From Plazaster borealis (Eukaryota > Echinodermata > Asteroidea > Forcipulatida > Labidiasteridae), in the NCBI GenBank assembly GCA_021014325.1, contig CM037470.1:2604001-2668000 (forward strand): a DNA stretch of 64,000 nucleotides, read 5' to 3'. The notes beneath the pieces are model-generated. The model was not told the origin of the DNA. It saw nothing but the letters and a program-made list of their open reading frames with translations, and ran no database searches. Below are positions 63,601 to 64,000 of this stretch, piece after piece. Position 1 is the first letter of the stretch, and each line of letters begins with the position of its first letter. Both the position numbers and the translations under genes were made by a program.

Positions 63601-64000
63601 CTACTACTTTCACTTAGTTGATCGAGGGAATTTCTTGTTATTAACCTCACGGCCGCAGAGTGAGTTCTTAAATGGTCTCAACGTTTCGACTAGCCTGCTC
63701 TATCAAATTGCTTAAATTTGTTTTACCATGGGTTTTAAATTTGAGTGTTCTTTATTCTGAAGTATATTTTCCTAATGGAAGAGCTCCAGGAATAGTAAAA
63801 CACAGAAACAATGTCAAATCAATTTATACGTTATCTCTTTCAGGATCTGGAGCCCCGACTCCTTGCCCTGGTGGGAAGTACTGCCAAACACCAGGCCTAG
63901 CCCTCCCGACTGCCGATTGCGATGCCGGCTACTATTGCATTGGTTCCTCGACGACTGGTACCCCGGAAGACGGGTTGGAAGGTGACGAATGCCCCCCGGG
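13142..64000 (+). CDS. Giant secreted cysteine-rich protein, Ephrin_rec_like/GCC2_GCC3-type repeats (partial at 3' end)
   Basis: I traced 55 exons with GT/AG borders that stay in one frame for 10,511 coding bases (residues 1-3503), open at the right edge. The start at 13142 gives a signal peptide (MSLFWKIFVVLMVYGAVATG). An in-frame upstream ATG at 13028 would bury it. The rest is a continuous chain of modules of the type CPxGTYxx...xxCxxCxxGYYCxx...xxCxxGYYCP, with Cys-xx-Cys pairs and aromatic-aromatic-Cys ends, matching the Ephrin_rec_like (GCC2_GCC3) pattern found in SCUBE, SVEP1 and ELAPOR proteins. Sequons (NGT, NLT, NSS, NRT) are frequent. Most modules start at an intron: 43 of 54 introns are phase 1. 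It is likely an extracellular matrix, mucus-like or adhesive protein. That role, the partner and the C-terminal anchoring are unknown. Confidence 0.85.
14160..14538 (+). mobile_element. TTAAAGGCA-ended MITE copy
   Basis: It begins ttaaaggcactgttcacg and ends ctgtgcctttaa. It shares gagctgttgaatgatagt-type and gaccaattgagcccaaattt interior words with the other copies. Confidence 0.75.
15410..15690 (+). repeat. Dispersed repeat with gagaagtccccccgatccac
   Basis: It shares cctcccgcccaggta, agcaggacagttcttttca, ctctgcggcagtagaa and a terminal ggtgttaccgcaa with 34890-35170, and in reverse with 63400-63710. Confidence 0.65.
15770..15872 (+). CDS. giant gene exon 2
   Basis: Residues 24-57. Acceptor tgtccag, donor gtaagt, phase 1 in and 2 out. 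Starts VCECNSDDCTAGCNAGSYW and ends CIECSAGY, with the final Tyr codon split by the intron. Confidence 0.85.
16730..17170. repeat. ~193-bp tandem repeat, about 2.3 copies
   Basis: The segment with actggccaaattacctctttt occurs near 16752, 16930 and 17130, preceded each time by an agtgctcttttat-type word. The segment gagattcaggacttc occurs near 16852 and 17040. Confidence 0.6.
17468..17575 (+). repeat. tRNA-derived SINE copy
   Basis: A-box-like tagctcagttggtaga, then a cggcacgttaatc anticodon-arm remnant, a B-box-like gttcaagtgccgctc, and a ttttctttgctcaac tail, shared with 25369 and 37542. Confidence 0.65.
20755..20850 (-). repeat. tRNA-like fragment (reverse)
   Basis: Reverse reading has a B box (ggttcgaatcccgccgggg) and an upstream A-box-like gtcgggttggcgtagtttg. 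It is a degenerate tRNA-derived repeat rather than a clean tRNA gene. Confidence 0.4.
20940..21027 (+). CDS. giant gene exon 3
   Basis: Residues 58-87. Phase 2 in, phase 0 out. Reads YCPGGNSGSVPCGGGTF, then STACQ: the end of one module and the start of the next. Acceptor gttgacag, donor gtaaac. Confidence 0.82.
21127..21440 (+). repeat. tRNA-derived SINE, near full-length
   Basis: Starts gtcgtggccaagcggttaag, with actcaagcgctggtgttact, gtgggtttgagtccc, ttgagcaagatgctttacca and a aaaagaacccagaacactta body. Ends in a TAA microsatellite (21461-21488). Confidence 0.7.
22250..22611 (+). CDS. giant gene exon 4 (large, multi-module)
   Basis: Residues 88-207, phase 0 in and 2 out. It holds two to three modules without introns: SCLAGTYSVGAADYCSECPS, CNQCPLGHYCP, CTECEAGHKCP, ending CTSCALGYR. 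Acceptor ttcccgcag, donor gtaaga. Confidence 0.88.
23038..23360 (+). CDS. giant gene exon 5
   Basis: Residues 208-315, phase 2 in and 1 out. Modules include CTICDAGYNCPDP, CTRCANNEISN, CDPCPAGKSCSDP and CQSCPAGSRCP, ending EACPAG. The GYNC/GKSC forms replace the commoner YYC. Confidence 0.88.
23864..23974 (+). CDS. giant gene exon 6
   Basis: Residues 316-352, phase 1 both ends. TYSIGGATTCTTCPAGYSC, then ACPGGWYSPEA. Acceptor cttctctag, donor gtaagt. Confidence 0.85.
24510..24728 (+). CDS. giant gene exon 7
   Basis: Residues 353-425, phase 1 both ends. CYECAAGFYCP, FECQEGYYSS, CLECPAGSMCS, ICSAGFYSLARSTACTACPA. Confidence 0.87.
24763..24960 (+). repeat. tRNA-like SINE, 5' head duplicated
   Basis: gtcgtggccgagcgatcgtggccaagtggtt shows the A-box start twice. 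It is followed by gtgggttcgattccccc, ttgagccaggcacttaacc and the SINE body. Confidence 0.55.
25369..25460 (+). repeat. tRNA-derived SINE copy
   Basis: gggctagatagctcagttgt, cggaacattaatc, cagttcctgctctag and a tttctttgttgaacccc tail. Confidence 0.6.
25571..25720 (+). CDS. giant gene exon 8
   Basis: Residues 426-475, phase 1 both ends. HSCVNNKNIEPVPCDVGWYN, CRQCPTGKYCSDP, VDCDD. Acceptor ccatttag, donor gtaagt. Confidence 0.85.
25962..26130 (+). CDS. giant gene exon 9
   Basis: Residues 476-531, phase 1 in and 2 out. SYSYAGSTGCIDCPPGYACT, VCAAGTYATGKATFCVECAA, GYFCPTT. Confidence 0.86.
26440..26815 (+). repeat. tRNA-derived repeat with SINE body
   Basis: B-box-like gggttcgaatcccgacc, then ccttgagcaagacacttaac, gggtaaatgggtacct, a agcgccatgagcgtcac tail and a TATTAT run. 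The tail segment recurs in reverse at 57965-58020. Confidence 0.5.
26872..27150 (+). CDS. giant gene exon 10
   Basis: Residues 532-624, phase 2 both ends. DNTEIPCAPGTFSSAGATSC, CIAGQECPRTDG, CTACPSGYACP, ACTGCPAGL. This frame has no internal start, so it is easily overlooked. It is the only frame joining exons 9 and 11. Donor gtaagt. Confidence 0.84.
27379..27571. mobile_element. Palindromic MITE, GGGCCCAATTTCATAGAGC ends
   Basis: The left end gggcccaatttcatagagct and the right end agctctatgaaattgggccc are perfect inverted repeats. The interior halves (taagcacaaaaagtagctaa and ttctgcttaagcagc) also mirror. Copies at 37861, 50434 and 55137. Confidence 0.8.
27626..27754 (+). CDS. giant gene exon 11
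   Basis: Residues 625-667, phase 2 both ends. FCPNPFSDQMLECPTGYYSL, CTQCPAGYACTDKETEP. Acceptor tttgcag. Confidence 0.86.
28467..28651 (+). CDS. giant gene exon 12
   Basis: Residues 668-729, phase 2 in and 1 out. DICESGTYSLGAQISCTNCN, PGYFCPSI, KCYKGYYSS, CTICEAGYQCSDQT. Confidence 0.86.
28678..28857. repeat. TTAGCAGAAAC palindromic MITE-like copy
   Basis: ggtcccaatttcacgaagct opens, aacctgtttctgctaagcaa mirrors, and gaaattgtgc closes. Related to 3731, 33735 and 42003. Confidence 0.55.
29101..29334 (+). CDS. giant gene exon 13
   Basis: Residues 730-807, phase 1 both ends. EVCPPGTWSEAGWTGCKACE, GYTCDEGS, ICEPGGWCDG, ECPPGSYNPNNGS, CIPCRA. Confidence 0.87.
29431..29538 (+). CDS. giant gene exon 14
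   Basis: Residues 808-843, phase 1 both ends. FYCPGPGDSDYETNLCPTGH, YCPIGTTYRTAFPCP. Acceptor gttttag, donor gtaaga. Confidence 0.86.
29640..30075. repeat. CTGTGCACAG-containing short tandem repeat in intron 14
   Basis: About 18 units of 18-25 bp have the form tgtactgtgcacagaactat, with variants (gcatag, aactagctg). Each carries the 10-bp palindrome CTGTGCACAG or a one-base variant. A related inverted segment lies in intron 5 (23700-23745). Confidence 0.8.
30149..30329 (+). CDS. giant gene exon 15
   Basis: Residues 844-903, phase 1 in and 2 out. TYNDLTNQTSEFLACKQCPA, GSYCPQGSSN, SCPRGFYCLEG, TCPLGYF. Confidence 0.87.
30502..30728 (+). CDS. giant gene exon 16
   Basis: Residues 904-979, phase 2 in and 1 out. 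DGLGFENATQCTICPMGYFC, TPCEPGTYNPDEGAG, CRLCDQGRSCPLPG, HPCAE. Confidence 0.87.
30885..31150. repeat. Dispersed repeat (agtgagtgtgtttacattg family)
   Basis: ggaaagctccattaaagaat, gtttacattgtcattacttt and tggatgagcagttaatctgc recur at 54370-54670 and 56680-56840, and in reverse at 48505-48745. Confidence 0.6.
31236..31394. repeat. Long hairpin, TCGATTTCACCAAACTCTTC ends
   Basis: tcgatttcaccaaactcttc at the left is the exact inverse of gaagagtttggtgaaatcga at the right. Inner arms (aggcaatgctaagagatagg / cctatctcatagcattgcct) continue the stem. Relatives at 53776-53915 and 60724-60858. Confidence 0.8.
31437..31574 (+). CDS. giant gene exon 17
   Basis: Residues 980-1025, phase 1 both ends. YYCRNGTITNDQYPCPPGTY, TSSEECSACPAGKFCSWAT. 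Acceptor gtgacag, donor gtgtgt. Confidence 0.85.
31705..31869 (+). CDS. giant gene exon 18
   Basis: Residues 1026-1080, phase 1 both ends. DTVNGPQPCKPGYYCPLQTP, YPCPEGTFSSSS, CTFCTATYYCL. Confidence 0.86.
31893..32105 (+). repeat. tRNA-like dispersed repeat
   Basis: gcgctcgcctctcaccactg, ccctggttcgattcctgg (B-box-like), gccatatgtgagtagagttg and a gatctctggctgggctcc tail. A second copy at 46378-46580. Confidence 0.6.
32365..32514 (+). CDS. giant gene exon 19 (parent of downstream pseudo-exons)
   Basis: Residues 1081-1130, phase 1 both ends. STESGPCPPGYYCPTGTQYA, CPNGTYNMDYSQDEVSDCMN, CTQ. Acceptor catgaccag, donor gtgagg. Its 3' half and donor are amplified immediately downstream. Confidence 0.86.
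32560..33295 (+). repeat. ~162-bp tandem repeat derived from exon 19 (pseudo-exons)
   Basis: Five degenerate units contain a 60-nt block homologous to the end of exon 19, at 32617-32676, 32779-32838, 32941-33000, 33102-33161, and truncated from 33271. Blocks 1-3 keep AG before and GT after, are open, and are phase 1 at both ends. Block 4 has lost the AG. The unit also carries a decayed match to the YYCPTGT part of exon 19 and intron sequence (actttactttgggttactgg). Confidence 0.85.
33334..33708 (+). CDS. giant gene exon 20 (longest, multi-module)
   Basis: Residues 1131-1255, phase 1 both ends, 375 bp. HFCEYGVNEPEACPPGTYMP, CLDCPGGSWCG, CVTCEAGYYCDNVTTS, KCPAGLYCTTG, CSQSHYCPE. Acceptor ctctatcag, donor gtaagt. 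Confidence 0.9.
33735..33905. repeat. TTAGCAGAAAC palindromic MITE-like copy
   Basis: cacaatttcataaaacctgt opens and ctttatgaaatcgggccc closes. The interior has gctcagcagaaacaggttac. Confidence 0.6.
34581..34798 (+). CDS. giant gene exon 21
   Basis: Residues 1256-1328, phase 1 in and 0 out. TPFEVNCPVGTYNPTTGLGD, CTACDAGYYCLEETNTP, CSTGYYCPTNITNP, SYGPRQ. The donor CAG|gtacca is one of only two phase-0 sites. Confidence 0.83.
34890..35170 (+). repeat. Dispersed repeat with gagaagtccccccgatccac
   Basis: Second copy of the element at 15410-15690, with an internal duplication of the ctcccgaattccaaaaatct segment. Confidence 0.65.
35193..35569 (+). mobile_element. TTAAAGGCA-ended MITE, best-preserved copy
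   Basis: Starts ttaaaggcactgtacacgtt and ends aacgtgttcagtgcctttaa. The outer ends are inverted, and the interior matches copies at 10566 and 14160 almost throughout. Confidence 0.8.
35845..36250. repeat. 126-bp tandem repeat, about three copies
   Basis: Unit starts (aagcgcgagtttgaaattgt) lie at 35852, 35978 and 36104, exactly 126 bp apart, with tgtacacacaaaacaagtac and gcattttcgtgcgggataca inside. It is in intron 21. Confidence 0.85.
36357..36549 (+). CDS. giant gene exon 22
   Basis: Residues 1329-1392, phase 0 in and 1 out. VPCPGGTFIDTQGGRYLEDC, IPCPASFYCPLG, ECPRGFYCPMNSS, FPCPIGRYGNSS. Confidence 0.85.
36997..37179 (+). CDS. giant gene exon 23
   Basis: Residues 1393-1453, phase 1 both ends. 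CPLCDPGWYCDAPGLTTP, PCDPGFVCYEGATSSDPTDG, EVCPAGGYCPL. The last part parallels exon 28. Confidence 0.87.
37542..37640 (+). repeat. tRNA-derived SINE, clearest tRNA-like copy
   Basis: ctagatagctcagttggtag, then ccggcacgttaatccgg (anticodon-arm-like) and gcaggttcaagtcttgctct (T-arm-like), followed by the family tail ttttctttgttcaaccc. The tail and its many copies mark it as a SINE, not a tRNA gene. Confidence 0.65.
37861..38049. mobile_element. Palindromic MITE, GGGCCCAA ends
   Basis: gggcccaacttcatagagct opens and ttaagcagctctatgaaatt closes. The right terminal GGGCCC has decayed. Confidence 0.7.
38113..38232 (+). CDS. giant gene exon 24
   Basis: Residues 1454-1493, phase 1 both ends. SYTSLPCPPGTYSNTSGAIN, HYDCFDCDPGFYCSNARTP. 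A TTG/TTA microsatellite lies just before the acceptor. Confidence 0.84.
38877..39104 (+). CDS. giant gene exon 25
   Basis: Residues 1494-1569, phase 1 both ends. SGPCNPGYYCTGGARTPNQT, TPCPLGTYMPEDRAGE, CNICEPGFYCPYEAMTNMT, VCEA. Confidence 0.87.
39204..39440. repeat. Two-copy tandem duplication with TTA runs
   Basis: tctttcaggttcggtttggt with gaaagcagcttggctcgcac, then a caaacaagat region and a (tta)n run, occurs twice about 125 bp apart. A reverse SINE body follows (39440-39730). Confidence 0.7.
39440..39745 (-). repeat. tRNA-derived SINE (reverse)
   Basis: Reverse body with aaacaccggggttaacccct and tcatccacgataattgttct, then B-box-like gactcgaacccacactctgc and gatcagaaacacca. Confidence 0.6.
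40074..40298 (+). CDS. giant gene exon 26
   Basis: Residues 1570-1644, phase 1 both ends. QYCGEGAFTFELCPPGTYSG, CTDCEQGYYCSQRGGVTQ, QCDAGHICFKNALFG. The GHIC form and long spacer are atypical. Confidence 0.86.
40315..40545. repeat. Dispersed repeat (ctcaggactataaggtcatt family)
   Basis: ctcaggactataatgtcatt, tggagctcctggtaa and gatcaagagtggtctt recur at 49015-49290 and 53221-53490, always in introns of this gene. Confidence 0.6.
41320..41505 (+). CDS. giant gene exon 27
   Basis: Residues 1645-1706, phase 1 both ends. QVIITWGDQCAQGHFCVQGA, KCPKGTYLDFVGA, CKPCGEGRYCDTTGA. The donor gtttga is weaker than its neighbours, but the frame and phase fit. Confidence 0.8.
41690..41870 (-). repeat. tRNA-derived SINE (reverse)
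   Basis: gctcaagggcacgagtgtca, cattcgaacccacactctgc and accagagcttgggtccggtg. Confidence 0.55.
42003..42185. repeat. TTAGCAGAAAC palindromic MITE-like copy
   Basis: gggcccaatttcacaaagcc opens. Interior gcttagcagaaacaggttac and gcttagcaaagaaatttgtc. The right end has decayed. Confidence 0.6.
42312..42542 (+). CDS. giant gene exon 28
   Basis: Residues 1707-1783, phase 1 both ends. CDPGYVCFGGAMQSDPTDNV, RVCSKRRYCPGG, QCAQGYYSDVEGL, CKMCEPGFYCVPDADPVA, CPQ. The acceptor follows a C-run. Donor gtactt, then a CAA run and a long A-run (42602-42631). Confidence 0.85.
43130..43246 (+). CDS. giant gene exon 29
   Basis: Residues 1784-1822, phase 1 both ends. QYCIGGTESNRDPIDCPTGT, FGNRTQLTLESECTICPG. 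Confidence 0.86.
43544..43736 (+). CDS. giant gene exon 30
   Basis: Residues 1823-1886, phase 1 in and 2 out. KYCEQPGLSTYSGLIVAGFW, GICPKGYFCPEGS, SPCPPGTY. It has a cysteine-free insert (GFWSITGATQKGPFDDVTNP) not seen in other modules. Donor gtgaga. Confidence 0.86.
43861..44796 (+). repeat. 70-bp minisatellite containing the exon 31 splice acceptor
   Basis: Units start at 43861 and every 70 bp to 44771 with no indels: 13 full units plus a truncated fourteenth. Each holds a tctcgttag (or ttaatg/tttag variant) followed by tgactcaacccatctaccc. The fourteenth unit is joined to exon 31 after its first 18 exonic bases. Confidence 0.92.
44779..44954 (+). CDS. giant gene exon 31 (acceptor inside minisatellite)
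   Basis: Residues 1887-1945, phase 2 in and 1 out. The first residues, SDSTHL, come from the repeat unit. The module body follows: CSVCLPGKYCPVNH, DCDAGWYCTSGSTSQ, ECPA. No other upstream AG gives a join in the right phase without a stop. Confidence 0.82.
45261..45522 (+). CDS. giant gene exon 32
   Basis: Residues 1946-2032, phase 1 in and 2 out. FYCEAGSPAPVKCQAGTYNN, CLQCPAGSYCIEQTTDPA, VCPEGYYCPAST, ACPEGKFNNLTGRSS, CIECLP. The 3' half parallels exon 43. Confidence 0.87.
45690..45905 (+). repeat. SINE-family pieces
   Basis: ctggctgccgcttcccaggt, cttctgactggcacccccaa and a tRNA-like gtttcaaatcctgctttagc with ttctttgttcaac tail. The same arrangement precedes the copies at 25369 and 37542. 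Confidence 0.55.
45985..46265 (+). CDS. giant gene exon 33
   Basis: Residues 2033-2126, phase 2 in and 1 out. YYCGTPGLSWPTDLCDAGWY, CEVGQYCPRGSS, SCLPGMFCGSPQLA, CSAGHYCVGGASVADPEGSV. Parallels exon 44. Confidence 0.88.
46378..46580 (+). repeat. tRNA-like dispersed repeat, second copy
   Basis: gtgctcgcctctcaccactg, gccatatgtgagtagagttg and gatatctggctgtgctcc match 31893-32105. Confidence 0.6.
47227..47322 (+). CDS. giant gene exon 34
   Basis: Residues 2127-2158, phase 1 both ends, 96 bp. DICPMGNYCPGGSPSPTSCP, IGTFGNTTGNE. With exon 35 it corresponds to the single exon 45. Confidence 0.84.
47885..48209 (+). mobile_element. TTAAAGGCA-family MITE, diverged copy
   Basis: agagcactggagagctgttg, gcaacttcgatgaccaattg and a terminal ccctgcctttaa match the family. 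The left end has decayed. Confidence 0.65.
48271..48414 (+). CDS. giant gene exon 35
   Basis: Residues 2159-2206, phase 1 both ends. ESDCYNCTQGMYCEGLANTE, CMSGYYCPPGQ, RCPQ. Confidence 0.86.
49363..49524 (+). CDS. giant gene exon 36
   Basis: Residues 2207-2260, phase 1 both ends, 162 bp. HYCPEGSHEPIRCSSGYYQD, CKECPSGYFCDS, SPVVLYNNSLCLE. Paralog of exon 46, which has the same length and phases. Confidence 0.87.
49733..49901 (+). CDS. giant gene exon 37
   Basis: Residues 2261-2316, phase 1 in and 2 out. YFCPPLTRYSTEFKCPRGTF, GNRTGMNSSDDCNPCPGG, YYCDEEAQT. Paralog of exon 47. Confidence 0.87.
50434..50626. mobile_element. Palindromic MITE, GGGCCCAA ends
   Basis: gggcccaatttcatagagct opens and ctgcttaagccgctctatga mirrors. 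Same family as 27379. Confidence 0.75.
50707..50885 (+). CDS. giant gene exon 38
   Basis: Residues 2317-2376, phase 2 in and 1 out. YYCRTGALTSTPNLTLDANI, CPAGYYCVEGTTEPVPCPPG, TFSDMTKLTGLEECGNCTK. Confidence 0.87.
51887..52042 (+). CDS. giant gene exon 39
   Basis: Residues 2377-2428, phase 1 both ends. QYCPDYGMTAPAGECLAGYY, CPEGSSSLDQIECPVGKYCV, NGTFDPANCPR. Confidence 0.87.
52250..52655. repeat. gtcacaaattattgatgaa tandem array with acceptor-like head
   Basis: It begins with a segment (ctttcgtttgttttagggac) resembling the real acceptor of exon 40. Three ~60-bp units (gggacttctagtaactgatg plus gtcacaaattattgatga) and then about nine ~21-bp units (gtcacaaattattgatgaatt) follow, ending just before exon 40. 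Confidence 0.8.
52670..52783 (+). CDS. giant gene exon 40
   Basis: Residues 2429-2466, phase 1 both ends. TYNNDTMKAAESECYPCSGG, HYCETEGLTEPTGDCGV, closely like the end of exon 47. Acceptor ttgctttag, donor gtatgt. Confidence 0.85.
52970..53095. repeat. 42-bp tandem repeat, three copies
   Basis: gttggagtatgatgggttgt occurs at 42-bp spacing with tactgttcca and a cataaact/agtaaact spacer. It is in intron 40. Confidence 0.75.
53669..53955. repeat. Nested inverted repeats
   Basis: Outer arms gcgaacctcggcttgcgctc and the inverse gagtccgagccgaggtttgg enclose an inner tcgatttcacaaaactcttc ... tgtgaaatcgg element of the 31236 type. Confidence 0.65.
54066..54293 (+). CDS. giant gene exon 41
   Basis: Residues 2467-2542, phase 1 both ends. 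YFCPPGTIEQDPMDNECYVG, YYCPGGVAYPIPCPNYTEAN, CNLCPQGYYCPQPG, SCPQGYYCPAGT. Four YYC/YFC motifs in 76 residues. Confidence 0.88.
54370..54670. repeat. Dispersed repeat (agtgagtgtgtttacattg family)
   Basis: ccaaaactcggaagctatac, gtttacattgtcattacttg and gatgagcagttaatccgcct match 56680 and 30885. It ends with a ggagataacaggtgtgagtt segment shared in reverse with 48560. Confidence 0.6.
54770..55120 (+). CDS. giant gene exon 42 (large)
   Basis: Residues 2543-2659, phase 1 both ends, 351 bp. DWEACPRGTYSDQEGLYSRD, CKPCRAGYYCDGEHLSMETD, CAAGYYCVFGVDRPEPDGD, KCPVGHFCMEGTIYPEPC, CLACEP. Acceptor tttgaag has a poor pyrimidine tract. Confidence 0.87.
55137..55320. mobile_element. Palindromic MITE, diverged copy
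   Basis: ggtcccatttcaaagagctg opens and gcttaagcagctctatgaa closes. Interior ggttaccagccaaaatacca. Confidence 0.7.
55521..55685 (+). CDS. giant gene exon 43
   Basis: Residues 2660-2714, phase 1 both ends. YYCPPESSAYADKPCPSGHY, CPEKTESDTQYPCPIGTFNN, SDCVSCT. Confidence 0.87.
55885..56165. repeat. Tandem copies of gtcagagagtaggagggttg repeat
   Basis: Three units of about 125-135 bp have ggtcagagagtaggagggtt, gtagatgcattcaccacatg and ggctggc words. Single copies occur at 23500-23700 and 51010-51180. Confidence 0.65.
56378..56659 (+). CDS. giant gene exon 44
   Basis: Residues 2715-2808, phase 1 both ends. SYCASSGLPNPTDICQGGFY, CSGGASEATPSGNGGDMCMA, GYYCPAGASYAVPCPGGEYC, ICDAGFYCTLKAVVPNPEDG. 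Confidence 0.88.
57061..57300 (+). CDS. giant gene exon 45
   Basis: Residues 2809-2888, phase 1 both ends. NFCPKGAYCPPQSASEQLCN, PGYYLNSTHNNYSSACLLCD, AGYYCSGEGNAEPTNVCSAG, YYCPPGQEEPTPDAYNCTQ. Fused equivalent of exons 34 and 35. Confidence 0.88.
57680..57841 (+). CDS. giant gene exon 46
   Basis: Residues 2889-2942, phase 1 both ends, 162 bp. HFCPAASIEPLRCESGTYQD, CKDCPEGYYCDN, EPVVLYQNLYCPT. Donor gtactg is weak. Confidence 0.85.
57950..58355 (-). repeat. tRNA-derived SINE (reverse) with TAA-flanked tail
   Basis: ataataataat and tagcgcccaaatccgtcact lead to gacttgcttaaggacataag, gggactcgaaccaacactct, accagagcttgagtccggtg and ccactcggccacgacagg, the complement of the A-box head. Confidence 0.65.
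58419..58586 (+). CDS. giant gene exon 47
   Basis: Residues 2943-2998, phase 1 both ends. FYCPPKTKYATEFACPNGTF, GNLTHRNDVGDCEPCRAG, QYCETEGLSEPTGNCYA. Confidence 0.87.
58982..59215 (+). CDS. giant gene exon 48
   Basis: Residues 2999-3076, phase 1 both ends. YFCTSGSNTPTPTIGSNANE, CPAGFYCGNGTATPQACPPG, DDCVSCDGKHYCPDYNMTAV. Fused equivalent of exons 38 and 39. Confidence 0.88.
59325..59440 (-). pseudogene. Inverted copy of part of exon 50 in intron 48
   Basis: On the minus strand this 116-bp stretch matches 60511-60626 with three mismatches by my reading (about 97%). It reads GVHCPNGSGIYRECAARMFT, where exon 50 has CAAGMFT, then ECGVCPEGSYCL. It has no splice sites of its own and is opposite to the gene. 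Confidence 0.9.
59500..59945 (-). repeat. SINE-family pieces (reverse)
   Basis: accttgtaagggtttacaag, gccaaccatgccagtaaaca and caccagggtgaaccccttct, then gcccaaggacacaagtgcca, gacccgaacccacactctga and cttgagtctggtg. Confidence 0.5.
60038..60196 (+). CDS. giant gene exon 49
   Basis: Residues 3077-3129, phase 1 both ends. YYCASGADNAEYQECPEGQY, CEQGTDVPQPCPPGTWSDVK, SECYNCT. It is bracketed by the inverted exon 50 copy and exon 50 itself. Confidence 0.87.
60395..60691 (+). CDS. giant gene exon 50
   Basis: Residues 3130-3228, phase 1 both ends, 297 bp. FYCPLSGMTAVIDECWGGFY, CPGGDSVPNPVDYQCPAG, ECGVCPEGSYCLPVTPENAS, PCPAGYYCPY. Source of the inverted copy at 59325. Confidence 0.89.
60724..60858. 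repeat. Foldback element, TCGATTTCACAAAG ends
   Basis: gtcgatttcacaaagcacta opens and aactctttgtgaaatcgagc closes. The interior catcttaagatgagttacca is itself palindromic. Confidence 0.65.
61321..61467 (+). CDS. giant gene exon 51
   Basis: Residues 3229-3277, phase 1 both ends. ADWQACPAGTYSPVEGLTNV, TECRSCNGGQYCTGP, GDCWP. Acceptor attttttcag. Confidence 0.86.
61496..61721. repeat. 226-bp long inverted repeat
   Basis: gagaggtttgtggtaacacc at the left is matched by ggtgttaccgcaaacctctc at the right. The inner arms ggttaacgactcaacgtttc and gaaacgttgagtcgttaacc are perfect inverses. Arms are about 105 nt with a short loop near 61605. Confidence 0.85.
62227..62319 (+). CDS. giant gene exon 52 (shortest internal)
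   Basis: Residues 3278-3308, phase 1 both ends, 93 bp. YYCTSGVDRPDPGASSDAIN, CSCPEQTVFT. The CSCP spacing departs from the module pattern. Donor gtgagt. Confidence 0.82.
62521..62697 (+). CDS. giant gene exon 53
   Basis: Residues 3309-3367, phase 1 both ends. EGGICPVAHYCPVNSSLPTA, CAPGKYNNLTGQAECFTCVE, GYYCLAQTTHYIDFDCPV. Confidence 0.87.
62941..63192 (+). CDS. giant gene exon 54
   Basis: Residues 3368-3451, phase 1 both ends. HFCPSGTMDPIENPCPPGTY, CLSCPMGKYCDGSGNANYTD, ECDEGWYCSGGASNQTS, RCEPGYYCPR. Confidence 0.88.
63400..63710 (-). repeat. Dispersed repeat (reverse copy of 15410 element)
   Basis: ttacggtaacaccatctgta, ctgccgcagatt, gaaatgactgtcctgcctat and a G-run with gtagtagtccc complement match 15410-15690 in reverse. 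Confidence 0.6.
63844..64000 (+). CDS. giant gene exon 55 (cut by window edge)
   Basis: Residues 3452-3503 and beyond, entering in phase 1 after acceptor ctctttcag. SGAPTPCPGGKYCQTPGLAL, DCDAGYYCIGSSTTGTPEDG, ECPPG. Still open at the right edge. Confidence 0.87.

Overview
This is a eukaryotic, metazoan window. Coding blocks are short (about 70-375 bp), GC-rich and bounded by GT/AG, and they sit in AT-rich introns full of tRNA-like SINEs, palindromic MITE-like elements and minisatellites. The repeat style and gene content suggest a marine invertebrate deuterostome, most likely an echinoderm. That assignment is inference and rests on no database match.

Left part (1-11,060), minus strand. Positions 67-1142 carry the 5' end of an immunoglobulin-domain gene: a signal-peptide exon and one Ig exon, with the rest off the left edge. 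Positions 5255-11058 hold a complete five-exon gene for a 149-residue protein resembling the vertebrate CXorf65/C22orf15 family of unknown function. Between these two lie a possible 63-codon secreted cysteine-rich peptide (2277-2468, plus strand, weak) and repeats. A 771-bp piggyBac-like MITE flanked by TTAA has split an older SINE at 5543-6321.

Right part (about 13,000-64,000), plus strand. One giant gene fills this half. I trace 55 exons in one continuous frame (10,511 coding bases, more than 3,500 codons, still open at the right edge). After a signal peptide the whole visible product is a chain of cysteine-rich modules of the type CxxGxY...CxxCxxGxYC, the pattern of the Ephrin_rec_like/GCC2_GCC3 repeat (TNFR-like, not EGF). 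43 of the 54 introns are phase 1, so module exons can be duplicated or skipped without shifting the frame. No membrane segment, enzyme domain or C-terminus is visible.

The most unusual feature is how repeats interact with exon structure in this gene. (a) A 70-bp minisatellite, 13 units plus a truncated last one, contains the 3' splice site and first 18 bases of exon 31. (b) The 3' half of exon 19 with its donor is repeated about five times at a ~162-bp period downstream, leaving 60-nt phase-1 pseudo-exons. (c) A degenerate copy of the exon 40 acceptor heads another tandem array. (d) A 116-bp piece of exon 50 lies inverted, about 97% identical, in intron 48. (e) Exons 32-39 and 43-48 are ordered paralogous blocks. 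Together they record a gene growing by internal duplication at several scales. The CXorf65-like gene and the giant gene are divergently transcribed from a 2-kb intergenic interval.
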